DNA from: a virus | Strand: one strand, 5' to 3' | Virus record (IMG/VR): IMGVR_UViG_3300027736_001324 | Location: 124,001-188,000 of that record | Length of the DNA: 64,000 nt | Shown: positions 1 through 6,323 of the stretch, piece after piece | Numbering within the stretch: position 1 is the stretch's first letter | Layout of the letters: every line of letters begins with the position of its first letter | Program-made: the position numbers and the translations under genes | The notes under the pieces: generated by a model | The model's database searches: none | What the model saw: only the letters and a program-made list of their open reading frames with translations | Told to the model about the DNA's origin: nothing

Positions 1-7
1 GGTAAAT

Positions 8-32
8 AAACCTCACTTAAAAGGTGAGGTTT
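8..32. terminator. Inverted repeat, possible terminator of an upstream gene
   Basis: A perfect 9-bp stem (AAACCTCAC / GTGAGGTTT) encloses a 7-base loop. No T-run follows on the + strand, so it may be a weak or bidirectional terminator or an mRNA 3' end structure for a gene left of the window. Confidence 0.45.
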
Positions 33-53
33 ACCACATCTGGCATAAATACA

Positions 54-82
54 TTGACAGGTTGAGAAAGTAGTGCTATACT
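54..82 (+). promoter_or_regulatory. Sigma70-like promoter of gene 32
   Basis: TTGACA at 54-59 and TATACT at 77-82 are separated by exactly 17 bases. Transcription would start near 89 and give a leader of about 70 bases before the gp32 start codon. Confidence 0.75.
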
Positions 83-98
83 TACTCATCGTGTTAGT

Positions 99-115
99 TA
101 CTTCATAGTGAAGTA
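99..115 (+). promoter_or_regulatory. Hairpin in the gene 32 mRNA leader
   Basis: TACTTC pairs with GAAGTA across a 5-base loop close to the predicted mRNA 5' end. An A/T-rich, largely unstructured stretch and the ribosome binding site AAGGAAA follow. In T4, gp32 represses its own translation by binding from a 5' leader pseudoknot into unstructured RNA. A similar role here is inference. Confidence 0.4.
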
Positions 116-161
116 GCGAATTAAAAACGAGACCATCTCAAATTTATAAGGAAATATTATT

Positions 162-1166
162 ATGGCATCATTAGCAGAAATCCGCGCACGTATCGCAGCG
201 CAAGACAATAAGTCAACAACAAAGAGTTCTAACACTCAATCAGATAATTCTATCTACCCCCACTGGAATATGGACGAAGGCACAACAGCCGCAATTCGTT
301 TCTTGCCCGATGGCGACACAAAGAACGAATTCTTCTGGGTAGAAAAACAAATCATTAAACTTCCATTCAATGGAGTTAAAGGACATCCTGAAATGAAACA
401 GGTTGTTGTTCAAGTACCTTGCGTTGAAATGTATAACGATGGTTCAACTTGTCCTATTTTGGCTGAGGTTCGCCCTTGGTACAAAGATGAGACATTGAAA
501 GAAATGGCAAACAAATATTGGAAGAAGCGTAGTTACATCTTTCAAGGCTTTGTACGTCAGAACCCACTTGGTGATGACAAGACTCCTGCGAATCCAATTC
601 GTAGATTCGTTATCAGCCCACAAATTATCCCAATCGTTAAGAGTGGATTACTTGATCCTGAAATCATGGAATTGCCTACAGATTATACACGTGGTCTTGA
701 CTTCAATATTAAGAAGTCTAGCAAAGGTGGCTATGCTGATTACAGTACAAGTAACTGGGCACGTAGAGAAACAGCATTGACTGAGGTTGAACAAACAGCA
801 ATCGAGGCACATGGATTGTTTGACCTTAGTACATTTTTACCGAAGAAGCCAGGTGAAGCTGAATTGCGTATTTTGAAAGAAATGTTTGAAGCATCAGTAG
901 ATGGTCAACCATACGACAACGAACGTTGGGGACAATACTATCGTCCATGGGGCTTAGATGCTCCAGCTGGTTCACAAACTGAAGCAGCGCCCTTGCCAAC
1001 TCGCACTGCACCAGCAGCACCCGCAGGTCTACCCGCTTGGGAAGATGATGTTGCGGCAGCAGAAGCATCTTTCACTAGTCCAGTTGTAGTTCCTACAGCG
1101 GCTCCGTCAAGTGATAAAGCACAAGACATTCTAGCAATGATTCGTGCTAGACAAAACAAGTCTTAA
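162..1166 (+). CDS. 32: Single-stranded DNA-binding protein gp32
   Basis: A 334-residue homologue of T4 gp32 (301 residues), which coats single-stranded DNA during replication, recombination and repair. The N-terminal basic segment (residues 1-25) matches the cooperativity region. The aromatic-rich core (about 30-250) is the OB-fold part; it contains the FLPDGD stretch and a Cys-poor version of the zinc-binding region. A Pro/Ala-rich linker (about 270-310) leads to a tail that is less acidic than in T4 and ends in a short helix. The start follows AAGGAAA. It is the first gene of the gp32-uvsX-uvsY cluster, consistent with joint action at replication forks and recombination intermediates. Assignment rests on sequence pattern and synteny. 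Confidence 0.9.
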   Translation: MASLAEIRARIAAQDNKSTTKSSNTQSDNSIYPHWNMDEGTTAAIRFLPDGDTKNEFFWVEKQIIKLPFNGVKGHPEMKQVVVQVPCVEMYNDGSTCPILAEVRPWYKDETLKEMANKYWKKRSYIFQGFVRQNPLGDDKTPANPIRRFVISPQIIPIVKSGLLDPEIMELPTDYTRGLDFNIKKSSKGGYADYSTSNWARRETALTEVEQTAIEAHGLFDLSTFLPKKPGEAELRILKEMFEASVDGQPYDNERWGQYYRPWGLDAPAGSQTEAAPLPTRTAPAAPAGLPAWEDDVAAAEASFTSPVVVPTAAPSSDKAQDILAMIRARQNKS

Positions 1167-1171
1167 TCTAA

Positions 1172-1191
1172 ATAGGGGCTACGGCCCCTAT
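1172..1191 (+). terminator. Stable intercistronic hairpin after gene 32
   Basis: An 8-bp perfect stem (ATAGGGGC / GCCCCTAT) is capped by TACG closed by C-G, a UNCG-type extra-stable RNA tetraloop. There is no T-run and the next gene's ribosome binding site follows directly. It therefore looks more like an mRNA 3'-end stabiliser or attenuator that sets gp32 level relative to downstream genes than a full terminator. Confidence 0.6.
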
Positions 1192-1205
1192 CTTAGGAGA
1201 ACACT

Positions 1206-1445
1206 ATGACATTACCAGACGAAAGATATCGTGCCTTAAAGCAAGGCAAAAAATTATTAGAGGAGTTGTGTGATCCTGGACGTACACCACGTGTACCTAG
1301 TTTAATCAGAGACCGCGCAAGAGCCGCACTACGTCACTATCCGCAAGATTGGGAAATTGATTCAATTGCAGAAAAATGTCCCGATATACTTGATAAAATA
1401 TCATATTCTGATAGAATGTATCTTAATGGTACAAATAACCGATAA
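1206..1445 (+). CDS. BPSL0761-like small conserved protein
   Basis: A 79-residue soluble protein starting MTLPDERYRALKQGKKLL and continuing with an arginine-rich segment (RDRARAALRHYP). This resembles, from memory, the BPSL0761 family of small proteins found mostly in proteobacterial genomes and their mobile DNA; no activity is known. The start is supported by TAGGAGA 7 bases upstream. It sits between gp32 and uvsX, a place where T4 has no equivalent gene, so it may be a cargo gene from a proteobacterial host lineage. Family assignment is moderate and function unknown. Confidence 0.65.
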   Translation: MTLPDERYRALKQGKKLLEELCDPGRTPRVPSLIRDRARAALRHYPQDWEIDSIAEKCPDILDKISYSDRMYLNGTNNR

Positions 1446-1465
1446 CAAAGAAAGAGAGATTATCA

Positions 1466-2533
1466 ATGGCAAAACCATTTGACGTATCGAAATTTAGAAA
1501 AGAAATTACTAAGTCAATTGAAGGACTTAGCATAGGATATAACGATCCAACAGATTGGATCAGTACAGGAAATTATGGACTTAATTATCTCATTAGCGGG
1601 GATTTTAATAAAGGCGTTCCTCTTGGTAAAGTTACTGTCTTTGCCGGAGAGTCTGGATCAGGAAAATCATTCATCTGCTCAGGAAACCTCGTCAGACACG
1701 CACAACAACAAGGAATCTACGTTGTCTTAATTGATAGCGAAAACGCCTTAGATGAAAAATGGCTACACGCATTGGGTGTAGATACAAGCGAAACTAAATT
1801 GCTTAAACTAAACATGGCTATGATTGATGATGTGGGTAAGACTATATCAGAATTTATGAAGTCATACAAACTAATGGCAGAAGATGATAAACCAAAAGTA
1901 TTGTTTGTCATTGACAGTCTTGGTATGCTATTGACTCCAACTGACGTTAATCAGTTTGAAGCAGGTGATATGAAAGGTGATATGGGTCGTAAGCCTAAAG
2001 CACTAACAGCACTTGTTCGTAATTGTGTTAATATGTTTGGTAGTCACAATGTAGGATTGGTTGCTACTAATCACACATACGCAAGTCAAGATATGTTTGA
2101 CCCAGATGATAAAATCAGTGGTGGTCAGGGATTTGTTTACGCAAGTTCAATCGTAGTTGCTATGAAGAAACTCAAACTCAAAGAGGATGAAGATGGTAAC
2201 AAGGTTAGTGAAGTAAATGGTATTCGTGCTGCTTGTAAGATTATGAAAACTCGCTATGCGAAACCTTTTGAAAGTATTCAAGTTAAGATTCCGTATGAAA
2301 CAGGCATGAGTCCTTATAGTGGCTTAACTGATATGCTTGAGAAGTCTAATGCATTGAAAAAAGAAGGCAACAGTTTAGTTTATGTAACTGAAGATGGTGA
2401 AATTCTTAAAGCGTTTCGTAAGGGTTGGGAAGCCAACAAAGACGGAATACTTGACAAGGTGATGCTTGAATATACTGGAAAAACTAAAAGTGTGATAAGT
2501 AATGTAACATCTACGGAGGAAGTTACAGAATGA
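1466..2533 (+). CDS. uvsX: UvsX RecA-like recombinase
   Basis: 355-residue RecA/RAD51-fold strand-exchange ATPase, close in size to T4 UvsX (391). The Walker A motif GESGSGKS is at residues 61-68, a Walker B-like strand (VLFVIDSLGML) lies near 150, and a conserved SGGQG segment lies in the DNA-binding loop region. It would load on gp32-coated single-stranded DNA with UvsY and drive recombination-dependent replication. The start follows AAAGAGAGATT. Its stop overlaps the next start (ATGA), and uvsY lies one gene further on, as expected for a co-translated recombination operon. Confidence 0.92.
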   Translation: MAKPFDVSKFRKEITKSIEGLSIGYNDPTDWISTGNYGLNYLISGDFNKGVPLGKVTVFAGESGSGKSFICSGNLVRHAQQQGIYVVLIDSENALDEKWLHALGVDTSETKLLKLNMAMIDDVGKTISEFMKSYKLMAEDDKPKVLFVIDSLGMLLTPTDVNQFEAGDMKGDMGRKPKALTALVRNCVNMFGSHNVGLVATNHTYASQDMFDPDDKISGGQGFVYASSIVVAMKKLKLKEDEDGNKVSEVNGIRAACKIMKTRYAKPFESIQVKIPYETGMSPYSGLTDMLEKSNALKKEGNSLVYVTEDGEILKAFRKGWEANKDGILDKVMLEYTGKTKSVISNVTSTEEVTE

Positions 2534-2775
2534 GTTTAGACGTTATATCAGAAGTTTGGGATGCATTACGTGAGCATATTGATTTAAGTGAACGTGATGA
2601 TGCGGCAGATACACTTGTCAATTTTTTAATTGATAATAATTATGAGATAGATGATATCAAAGATGCCTTCAAGGACAAAGATATTACTAAAGCATTAAAA
2701 GGTTACGCTGAAGAACATTTCCAAGAAGATGATTACGAAGAATTTGAAGAAGAAGATTTAGACGAATGGGATTAA
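2530..2775 (+). CDS. Small acidic protein between uvsX and uvsY
   Basis: An 81-residue, strongly acidic protein: the last 25 residues are almost all Asp/Glu with aromatic residues. It overlaps uvsX by ATGA and its stop abuts the uvsY start, so the three are translationally coupled. No family recognised. The acidic tail resembles a DNA mimic or a protein-docking tail; its position suggests an accessory role to UvsX/UvsY, which is inference only. Confidence 0.7.
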   Translation: MSLDVISEVWDALREHIDLSERDDAADTLVNFLIDNNYEIDDIKDAFKDKDITKALKGYAEEHFQEDDYEEFEEEDLDEWD

Positions 2776-3237
2776 ATGTCAAATTGGTATACAAGAGTAT
2801 CAGTGAATTTAGGTGTAATCCCTGATTTCATTCAGCACTTTGAATCTGAGTTAGAACAAGCAAAACGTGAAGTAAAGGTATACGGCAATGTTGAAAAGAA
2901 CATTGCTGCTATTCCTGGTGTCACCGAACATAGATTCAATCAATTACAAGAAGTAGAAGCGGTACTTAACTTGCTCAATATTAGATTAAAGAAGATTCGC
3001 CGAACTCATTTTCAAAAATATTTAGAAGCGTATAATAGAGCATTGACAAGCCGTGATGCTGAAAAGTATGCTGAAGGCGAAGATGAAGTAATTGATATGG
3101 AAGTATTGATTAATGAAGTCGCTTATCTTAGAAATCGTTGGCTTGGTATAATGAAGGGCTTAGAGGCCAAACAGTGGCAGATGGGTCATATCGTGCGGTT
3201 ACGCACAAGTGGAATGGAAGATATTACAATTGGCTAA
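2776..3237 (+). CDS. uvsY: UvsY recombination mediator
   Basis: 153-residue, helix-rich protein matching T4 UvsY (137 residues) in size, position after uvsX and pattern. Recognisable parts are a C-proximal RNRWLGIMKGLEAKQWQMG helix and the conserved 'LRTSGMED' ending. UvsY helps UvsX displace gp32 from single-stranded DNA and nucleate presynaptic filaments. Its start codon directly follows the stop of the acidic gene with no separate ribosome binding site, so translation is coupled. Function is known for the family; membership is inferred from context and pattern. Confidence 0.8.
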   Translation: MSNWYTRVSVNLGVIPDFIQHFESELEQAKREVKVYGNVEKNIAAIPGVTEHRFNQLQEVEAVLNLLNIRLKKIRRTHFQKYLEAYNRALTSRDAEKYAEGEDEVIDMEVLINEVAYLRNRWLGIMKGLEAKQWQMGHIVRLRTSGMEDITIG

Positions 3238-4087
3238 TTCAAATATATTAAATCAAATCGCAGCAAGAAACCTTAAATCATCTGGTGTTATTGCCGGTGC
3301 TAACGGTAATCACCATACAATCACAATGGGTAACATTCAACCATTAACTTCACTTACACTTAGTGGATTGAATGGTACAAGTAATGATTGGGATATATTT
3401 GGTAATAAAAATGTTAAGAAATATGAGGTGTTTGAAACCACTGAGGATATTTTAGCATTGAGTGTTACTTGGCATAGGTTGCGTCCATTAATAAGTCATG
3501 GTATTAGTAACATAATAAATCCTAGTAACAGACCAACTAAACTTACTGATGAAGTTTTATTCAAAGAAATAATTCAGGAAGATAGAGATAAGGCTAATGT
3601 TATCCGTGACTATTACAGTAAGAAACTTATGATGTTTACCTTAAAAGGTCAACAACTAACTAGTTATAGAAAAGATTTGAACACATTCATCCATGGTGAT
3701 TGTAAAGTAGTTAAAGAAGAAATGATGCCATTGGTGTATCGTTTACCTGAATTCTATGAGTATGATGTTGGGCTAGATGAAATGTTTTTAGAATTAGATA
3801 CTAGATTTGAAGGATCACAAATTGCGTCATCTACAATAAAAACACTTAATCCAGTAAAGAAATTTACAGTAAAACGCAAAAGTAGAAGATTTGTAGAGTA
3901 TTGGTTGAAGGACGAAGAAAATAAACCTTACAAAATTGAAATTGATTCAAATAATGAATTGATGCACTTGTGGGATTACTTTTATGATAGGGGCAAGTTT
4001 CACGAAATAACACTTGATACTGTAATTAGATTTAGCAATAGGGATAGTATTTCCCATTATAAATTGATTAAGTGGAAATTAGCATAA
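3230..4087 (+). CDS. Conserved hypothetical after uvsY
   Basis: About 285 residues. A GTG at 3209 gives a slightly longer frame but has no ribosome binding site. The TTG at 3230 has GGAAG about 9 bases upstream and overlaps the end of uvsY, so I prefer it. The protein is mixed alpha/beta with a Gly/Thr-rich N-terminal stretch (about 20-55) and a basic central segment (KKFTVKRKSRRFVEYWL). No domain recognised. As the last gene before a strong terminator it completes the gp32-uvsX-uvsY operon and may assist recombination, but nothing in the sequence proves that. Confidence 0.7.
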   Translation: MANSNILNQIAARNLKSSGVIAGANGNHHTITMGNIQPLTSLTLSGLNGTSNDWDIFGNKNVKKYEVFETTEDILALSVTWHRLRPLISHGISNIINPSNRPTKLTDEVLFKEIIQEDRDKANVIRDYYSKKLMMFTLKGQQLTSYRKDLNTFIHGDCKVVKEEMMPLVYRLPEFYEYDVGLDEMFLELDTRFEGSQIASSTIKTLNPVKKFTVKRKSRRFVEYWLKDEENKPYKIEIDSNNELMHLWDYFYDRGKFHEITLDTVIRFSNRDSISHYKLIKWKLA

Positions 4088-4088
4088 T

Positions 4089-4113
4089 AAAACCCCCGGA
4101 ATCGGGGGTTTTT
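4089..4113 (+). terminator. Rho-independent terminator of the gp32-uvsXY operon
   Basis: CCCCCG / CGGGGG stem with a GAAT loop, extended by A/T pairs and followed by a run of five T. It lies directly after the stop of the last operon gene and before the first early-island promoter. Confidence 0.9.
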
Positions 4114-4139
4114 GCTTATGGCCATAGATAAAATTTTGG

Positions 4140-4168
4140 TTGACATTAAATGGTTTTGGGTCTATAAT
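4140..4168 (+). promoter_or_regulatory. Reiterated early promoter, copy 1
   Basis: TTGACA (4140-4145), 17-base spacer, TATAAT (4163-4168). The spacer begins with TTAAATGG and contains TTTTGGG, both shared with the other copies of this promoter. An SD (AAAGGAG) follows before the start at 4199. Confidence 0.9.
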
Positions 4169-4198
4169 AGAGGCTTAGATTGATTAAAGGAGCTAGTT

Positions 4199-4471
4199 AT
4201 GACACAAGTTTACGACCGTTTGACAGACAAAGAAAAGCGTGAAGTTCGTATGTATGGCGTGACCGTAGCAGGTATGCGTGAGTCTGTGGAATCTAGCATC
4301 ACTTTCAAACTGTCCGGTCCTGCTATGATGATTGCTAGCCTCATGAGTGACGCCCAAGAAATGGTCAATACCGAGTACGGTGATGTTGACTATATGCGGG
4401 CTGAAGATGCCCGTCAATGTCTGAATCGTGCTAAGTGGATTTTGTTTGAATATGTAATGAAAAGAGATTGA
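4199..4471 (+). CDS. Small early protein, unknown
   Basis: 90 residues, no recognised domain. An N-terminal charged segment (DRLTDKEKREVRMYG) precedes a Met- and Ala-rich helix-forming middle (GPAMMIASLMSDAQEMV). It has its own consensus promoter and AAAGGAG ribosome binding site. Codon use (CGT, GGT, CTG) looks more host-like than in the late genes, as expected for strongly expressed early genes that act on the host. The final TGA overlaps the -35 hexamer of the next promoter, so the island is tightly packed. Confidence 0.75.
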   Translation: MTQVYDRLTDKEKREVRMYGVTVAGMRESVESSITFKLSGPAMMIASLMSDAQEMVNTEYGDVDYMRAEDARQCLNRAKWILFEYVMKRD

Positions 4472-4496
4472 CATTAAATGGTTTTGGGTATATAAT
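4468..4496 (+). promoter_or_regulatory. Reiterated early promoter, copy 2
   Basis: TTGACA (4468-4473), 17-base spacer with TTAAATGG and TTTTGGG, TATAAT (4491-4496). The -35 hexamer overlaps the stop codon of the previous gene. Confidence 0.9.
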
Positions 4497-4528
4497 AGAG
4501 ACTTAAACAGTTAATCAACGGAGCAAAT

Positions 4529-4903
4529 ATGTCTGAATTCACTACTTGGGAACAAATGTCTGACTTGGAGCAGGCCCAATGTCAATATTGGGATATGTAC
4601 AAGGACGCTTACGGTGTTCGTCCCCGCGGTGTTGACACCTCTACGTGGACCCTTGCGGACTTTGATGCTGAGTTCCAGTTGCTCGGTGAAATCATCAAGC
4701 AAGAGGACATTGCACGTAAAGCGGCCGAAACTGAGGCTATCGATAGGTTTGAACAGCATGTAACCAACACTATTTGCATGGGTGCCCGTGATCGGGAAAC
4801 AGCATTGCGCTGGATCATGGATGCTAGCAATGCTAACGGTGACTGGGAATATTTGTGTTATGATCTGGGCCTGCCCTATCATTATTTTCGTAAGGTTGCG
4901 TAA
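4529..4903 (+). CDS. Small early protein, unknown
   Basis: 124 residues, acidic and aromatic (TTWEQMSDLEQAQCQYWDMYKDAYG), with a predicted helical middle rich in Glu/Ala (GEIIKQEDIARKAAETEAIDR). No family recognised. Preceded by promoter copy 2 and a GGAG ribosome binding site. Context suggests an early host-takeover or metabolic-switch protein; function not readable from sequence. Confidence 0.75.
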   Translation: MSEFTTWEQMSDLEQAQCQYWDMYKDAYGVRPRGVDTSTWTLADFDAEFQLLGEIIKQEDIARKAAETEAIDRFEQHVTNTICMGARDRETALRWIMDASNANGDWEYLCYDLGLPYHYFRKVA

Positions 4904-4912
4904 TCTCAAAAC

Positions 4913-4941
4913 TTGACATTAAATGGATTTGGGTATAAAAT
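4913..4941 (+). promoter_or_regulatory. Reiterated early promoter, copy 3
   Basis: TTGACA (4913-4918), 17-base spacer with TTAAATGG and ATTTGGG, and a -10 of TAAAAT (4936-4941), one base off consensus and so probably weaker than its siblings. Confidence 0.8.
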
Positions 4942-4968
4942 GAACACTTATTCAGTTGAAAGGTGTTT

Positions 4969-5223
4969 ATGAAATTCAATTCTGTTGCATTGTCTGTACT
5001 GTATTTCAAAGTGTCTGTCAAAAAGAAGCCCTATAGCAATGAAGAAATTTGTTTGCTAATTGCTGCTAGTGATCACACTAAGCGAAACGCAAAAGATAAA
5101 GTAATGCTAGGCAAAACATTATACTTTAGAGAATTGCCGCTCTCTACTGAGCAATCTGTAATTGATTCTCATATTGAAAACATTACAAAATTGAACAACT
5201 TTTCAGTTGCCCAAGTGTTGTAA
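4969..5223 (+). CDS. Small early protein, unknown
   Basis: 84 residues from the ATG at 4969. An in-frame GTG two codons earlier overlaps the AAAGG ribosome binding site and is unlikely. The N-terminus (MKFNSVALSVLYFKVSVKKKPYSNEEI) is a beta-rich basic stretch, followed by a Lys-rich helix. No signal peptide or family recognised. Monocistronic behind promoter copy 3. Confidence 0.7.
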   Translation: MKFNSVALSVLYFKVSVKKKPYSNEEICLLIAASDHTKRNAKDKVMLGKTLYFRELPLSTEQSVIDSHIENITKLNNFSVAQVL

Positions 5224-5242
5224 AAATACAACATACCCAAAG

Positions 5243-5271
5243 TTGACAATAATTGGCTTTGGGTATATAAT
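5243..5271 (+). promoter_or_regulatory. Reiterated early promoter, copy 4
   Basis: TTGACA (5243-5248), 17-base spacer with TAATTGG and CTTTGGG (two changes from the family consensus), TATAAT (5266-5271), then the shared leader CAGTTAATTAAAGGA before the start. Confidence 0.9.
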
Positions 5272-5305
5272 ACAATCTTAGACAGTTAATTAAAGGACTT
5301 AGAAA

Positions 5306-5572
5306 ATGGCTAAAAAAATCTCTATCAAAGTGTTCGGTGACCCGGGTCATGCATGGGCCCGCTTCCCCAAAGCAAAGTTGGTCAGTCTTGGTATCGCAGA
5401 TAAAATCTCTACATACAGCTACCAAAATGGTACCAATGCTTTTTTGGAAGAAGATTGTGATTTGTCAGTACTAGTGGTCGCTTTGCGTGACCGTGGATAT
5501 GAGATCAAATTCAACGAAAGCCACGCTAATAAGCAGAGCAAAATCCGCGGATACGCTACATATAGGGCTTGA
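5306..5572 (+). CDS. Small early protein, unknown
   Basis: 88 residues, basic (MAKKISIKVFGDPGHAWARFPKAKL...), alternating beta-strand and short helix, with a C-terminus rich in Lys, Arg and Tyr. No family recognised. Good AAAGGA ribosome binding site. The TGA stop overlaps the -35 box of promoter copy 5. The high charge suggests a nucleic-acid- or protein-binding early effector, but this is only inference. Confidence 0.75.
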   Translation: MAKKISIKVFGDPGHAWARFPKAKLVSLGIADKISTYSYQNGTNAFLEEDCDLSVLVVALRDRGYEIKFNESHANKQSKIRGYATYRA

Positions 5573-5597
5573 CATTAAATGGTTTTGGGTATATAAT
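5569..5597 (+). promoter_or_regulatory. Reiterated early promoter, copy 5
   Basis: TTGACA (5569-5574), 17-base spacer identical to copy 2, TATAAT (5592-5597). Followed by the shared CTTATTCAGT leader and an AGGAG ribosome binding site. Confidence 0.9.
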
Positions 5598-5630
5598 AGA
5601 GTCTTATTCAGTCAACAACAGGAGTTTTAT

Positions 5631-5849
5631 ATGGGCTACAAAGTTATCGCAGACAAACATCAGATGGATGAAATGCGTACCAAGTACGGTCCGCGTAAGG
5701 GGCTAGAAGGTCCTTTCAACTTCTCCGGACGTGTCCTGTATTACGATACTAAAGAAGGCATGTACTATGACCCGACTACGGACTTTTATGTTGAGCGGGA
5801 TGAAATGGATATCATCCATCAGCGTATTGTTAACATTTTGAAGGCATAA
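5631..5849 (+). CDS. Small early protein, unknown
   Basis: 72 residues from the ATG at 5631. An open frame extends upstream to 5487, but it runs through the preceding gene and promoter copy 5, whereas 5631 has AGGAG 6 bases upstream. The protein is Tyr/Gly-rich with a short beta hairpin (GRVLYYDTKEGMYYDPTTDFYV) and a charged C-terminal helix. No family recognised. It shares its promoter with the small membrane-type gene that starts 2 bases after its stop. Confidence 0.75.
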   Translation: MGYKVIADKHQMDEMRTKYGPRKGLEGPFNFSGRVLYYDTKEGMYYDPTTDFYVERDEMDIIHQRIVNILKA

Positions 5850-5850
5850 T

Positions 5851-6018
5851 ATGTTTTGGACTATCGTTCTAATCGGTGCAGGATTGTCATCTACCAGTGT
5901 CATGTATGTGGGCCAGTTTGAACAACAGGAAACTTGTGCTAAAGTAGCACAGGAATTTAAGCAGCAAAATATGAAAGCCGCCTGCGTACAAATGACTGGC
6001 GTTCCGGTTAAAAAATAA
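5851..6018 (+). CDS. Small single-membrane-segment protein (55 aa)
   Basis: A 55-residue frame starts right after the previous stop and ends just before the next promoter. Residues 2-20 are hydrophobic with small residues (TIVLIGAGLSSTSVMYV), giving either a membrane anchor or an uncleaved signal segment. The remaining part is polar and has two cysteines (positions 29 and 45) that could pair outside the cytoplasm. No family recognised. Position in an early polycistron suggests a membrane-acting early function such as superinfection exclusion; that is speculation. Confidence 0.6.
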   Translation: MFWTIVLIGAGLSSTSVMYVGQFEQQETCAKVAQEFKQQNMKAACVQMTGVPVKK

Positions 6019-6019
6019 T

Positions 6020-6048
6020 TTGACATTAAATGGATTTTCGTGTATCAT
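6020..6048 (+). promoter_or_regulatory. Reiterated early promoter, copy 6
   Basis: TTGACA (6020-6025), 17-base spacer starting TTAAATGG, -10 TATCAT (6043-6048). The TTTGGG element is degraded to TTTTCG, so this is a divergent copy. Confidence 0.8.
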
Positions 6049-6081
6049 AACGGCTTATTCACTTAATTAAAGGAATCAAAA

Positions 6082-6264
6082 ATGATTACTACTCTTGCAC
6101 AATTCATCCAGCAATGTGAAGTGTCCACAAACTATGAGATTTACAAATTGTTTGAATTCAAAACTTCCGAAGAAGTTCGGAACGATGTTTATATGTGGGC
6201 CGATCCTAAGAGCCCGGAACCATTTCGTAGTGCTATGTACAATCTAGGGTTCACCGACTATTGA
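6082..6264 (+). CDS. Small early protein, unknown (60 aa)
   Basis: 60 residues, acidic and aromatic, with no membrane segment. The sequence reads as two short helices (LAQFIQQCEVSTNYEIYKLF and EEVRNDVYMWADP). It has its own promoter (copy 6) and AAAGGAA ribosome binding site, and its stop overlaps the -35 hexamer of copy 7. No family recognised. Confidence 0.7.
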   Translation: MITTLAQFIQQCEVSTNYEIYKLFEFKTSEEVRNDVYMWADPKSPEPFRSAMYNLGFTDY

Positions 6265-6289
6265 CAATAAATGGGTTTTAGTATATAAT
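6261..6289 (+). promoter_or_regulatory. Reiterated early promoter, copy 7
   Basis: TTGACA (6261-6266), 17-base spacer with ATAAATGG, TATAAT (6284-6289), then the shared CAGTTAACTAAAGGAA leader. Confidence 0.9.
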
Positions 6290-6323
6290 ATAGTCTTAAT
6301 CAGTTAACTAAAGGAATTTATCT

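Noticed and set aside
826-1159. Minus-strand frames over the gp32 gene
   Set aside because: Shadows of the Pro/Ala-rich gp32 linker with no start signals.
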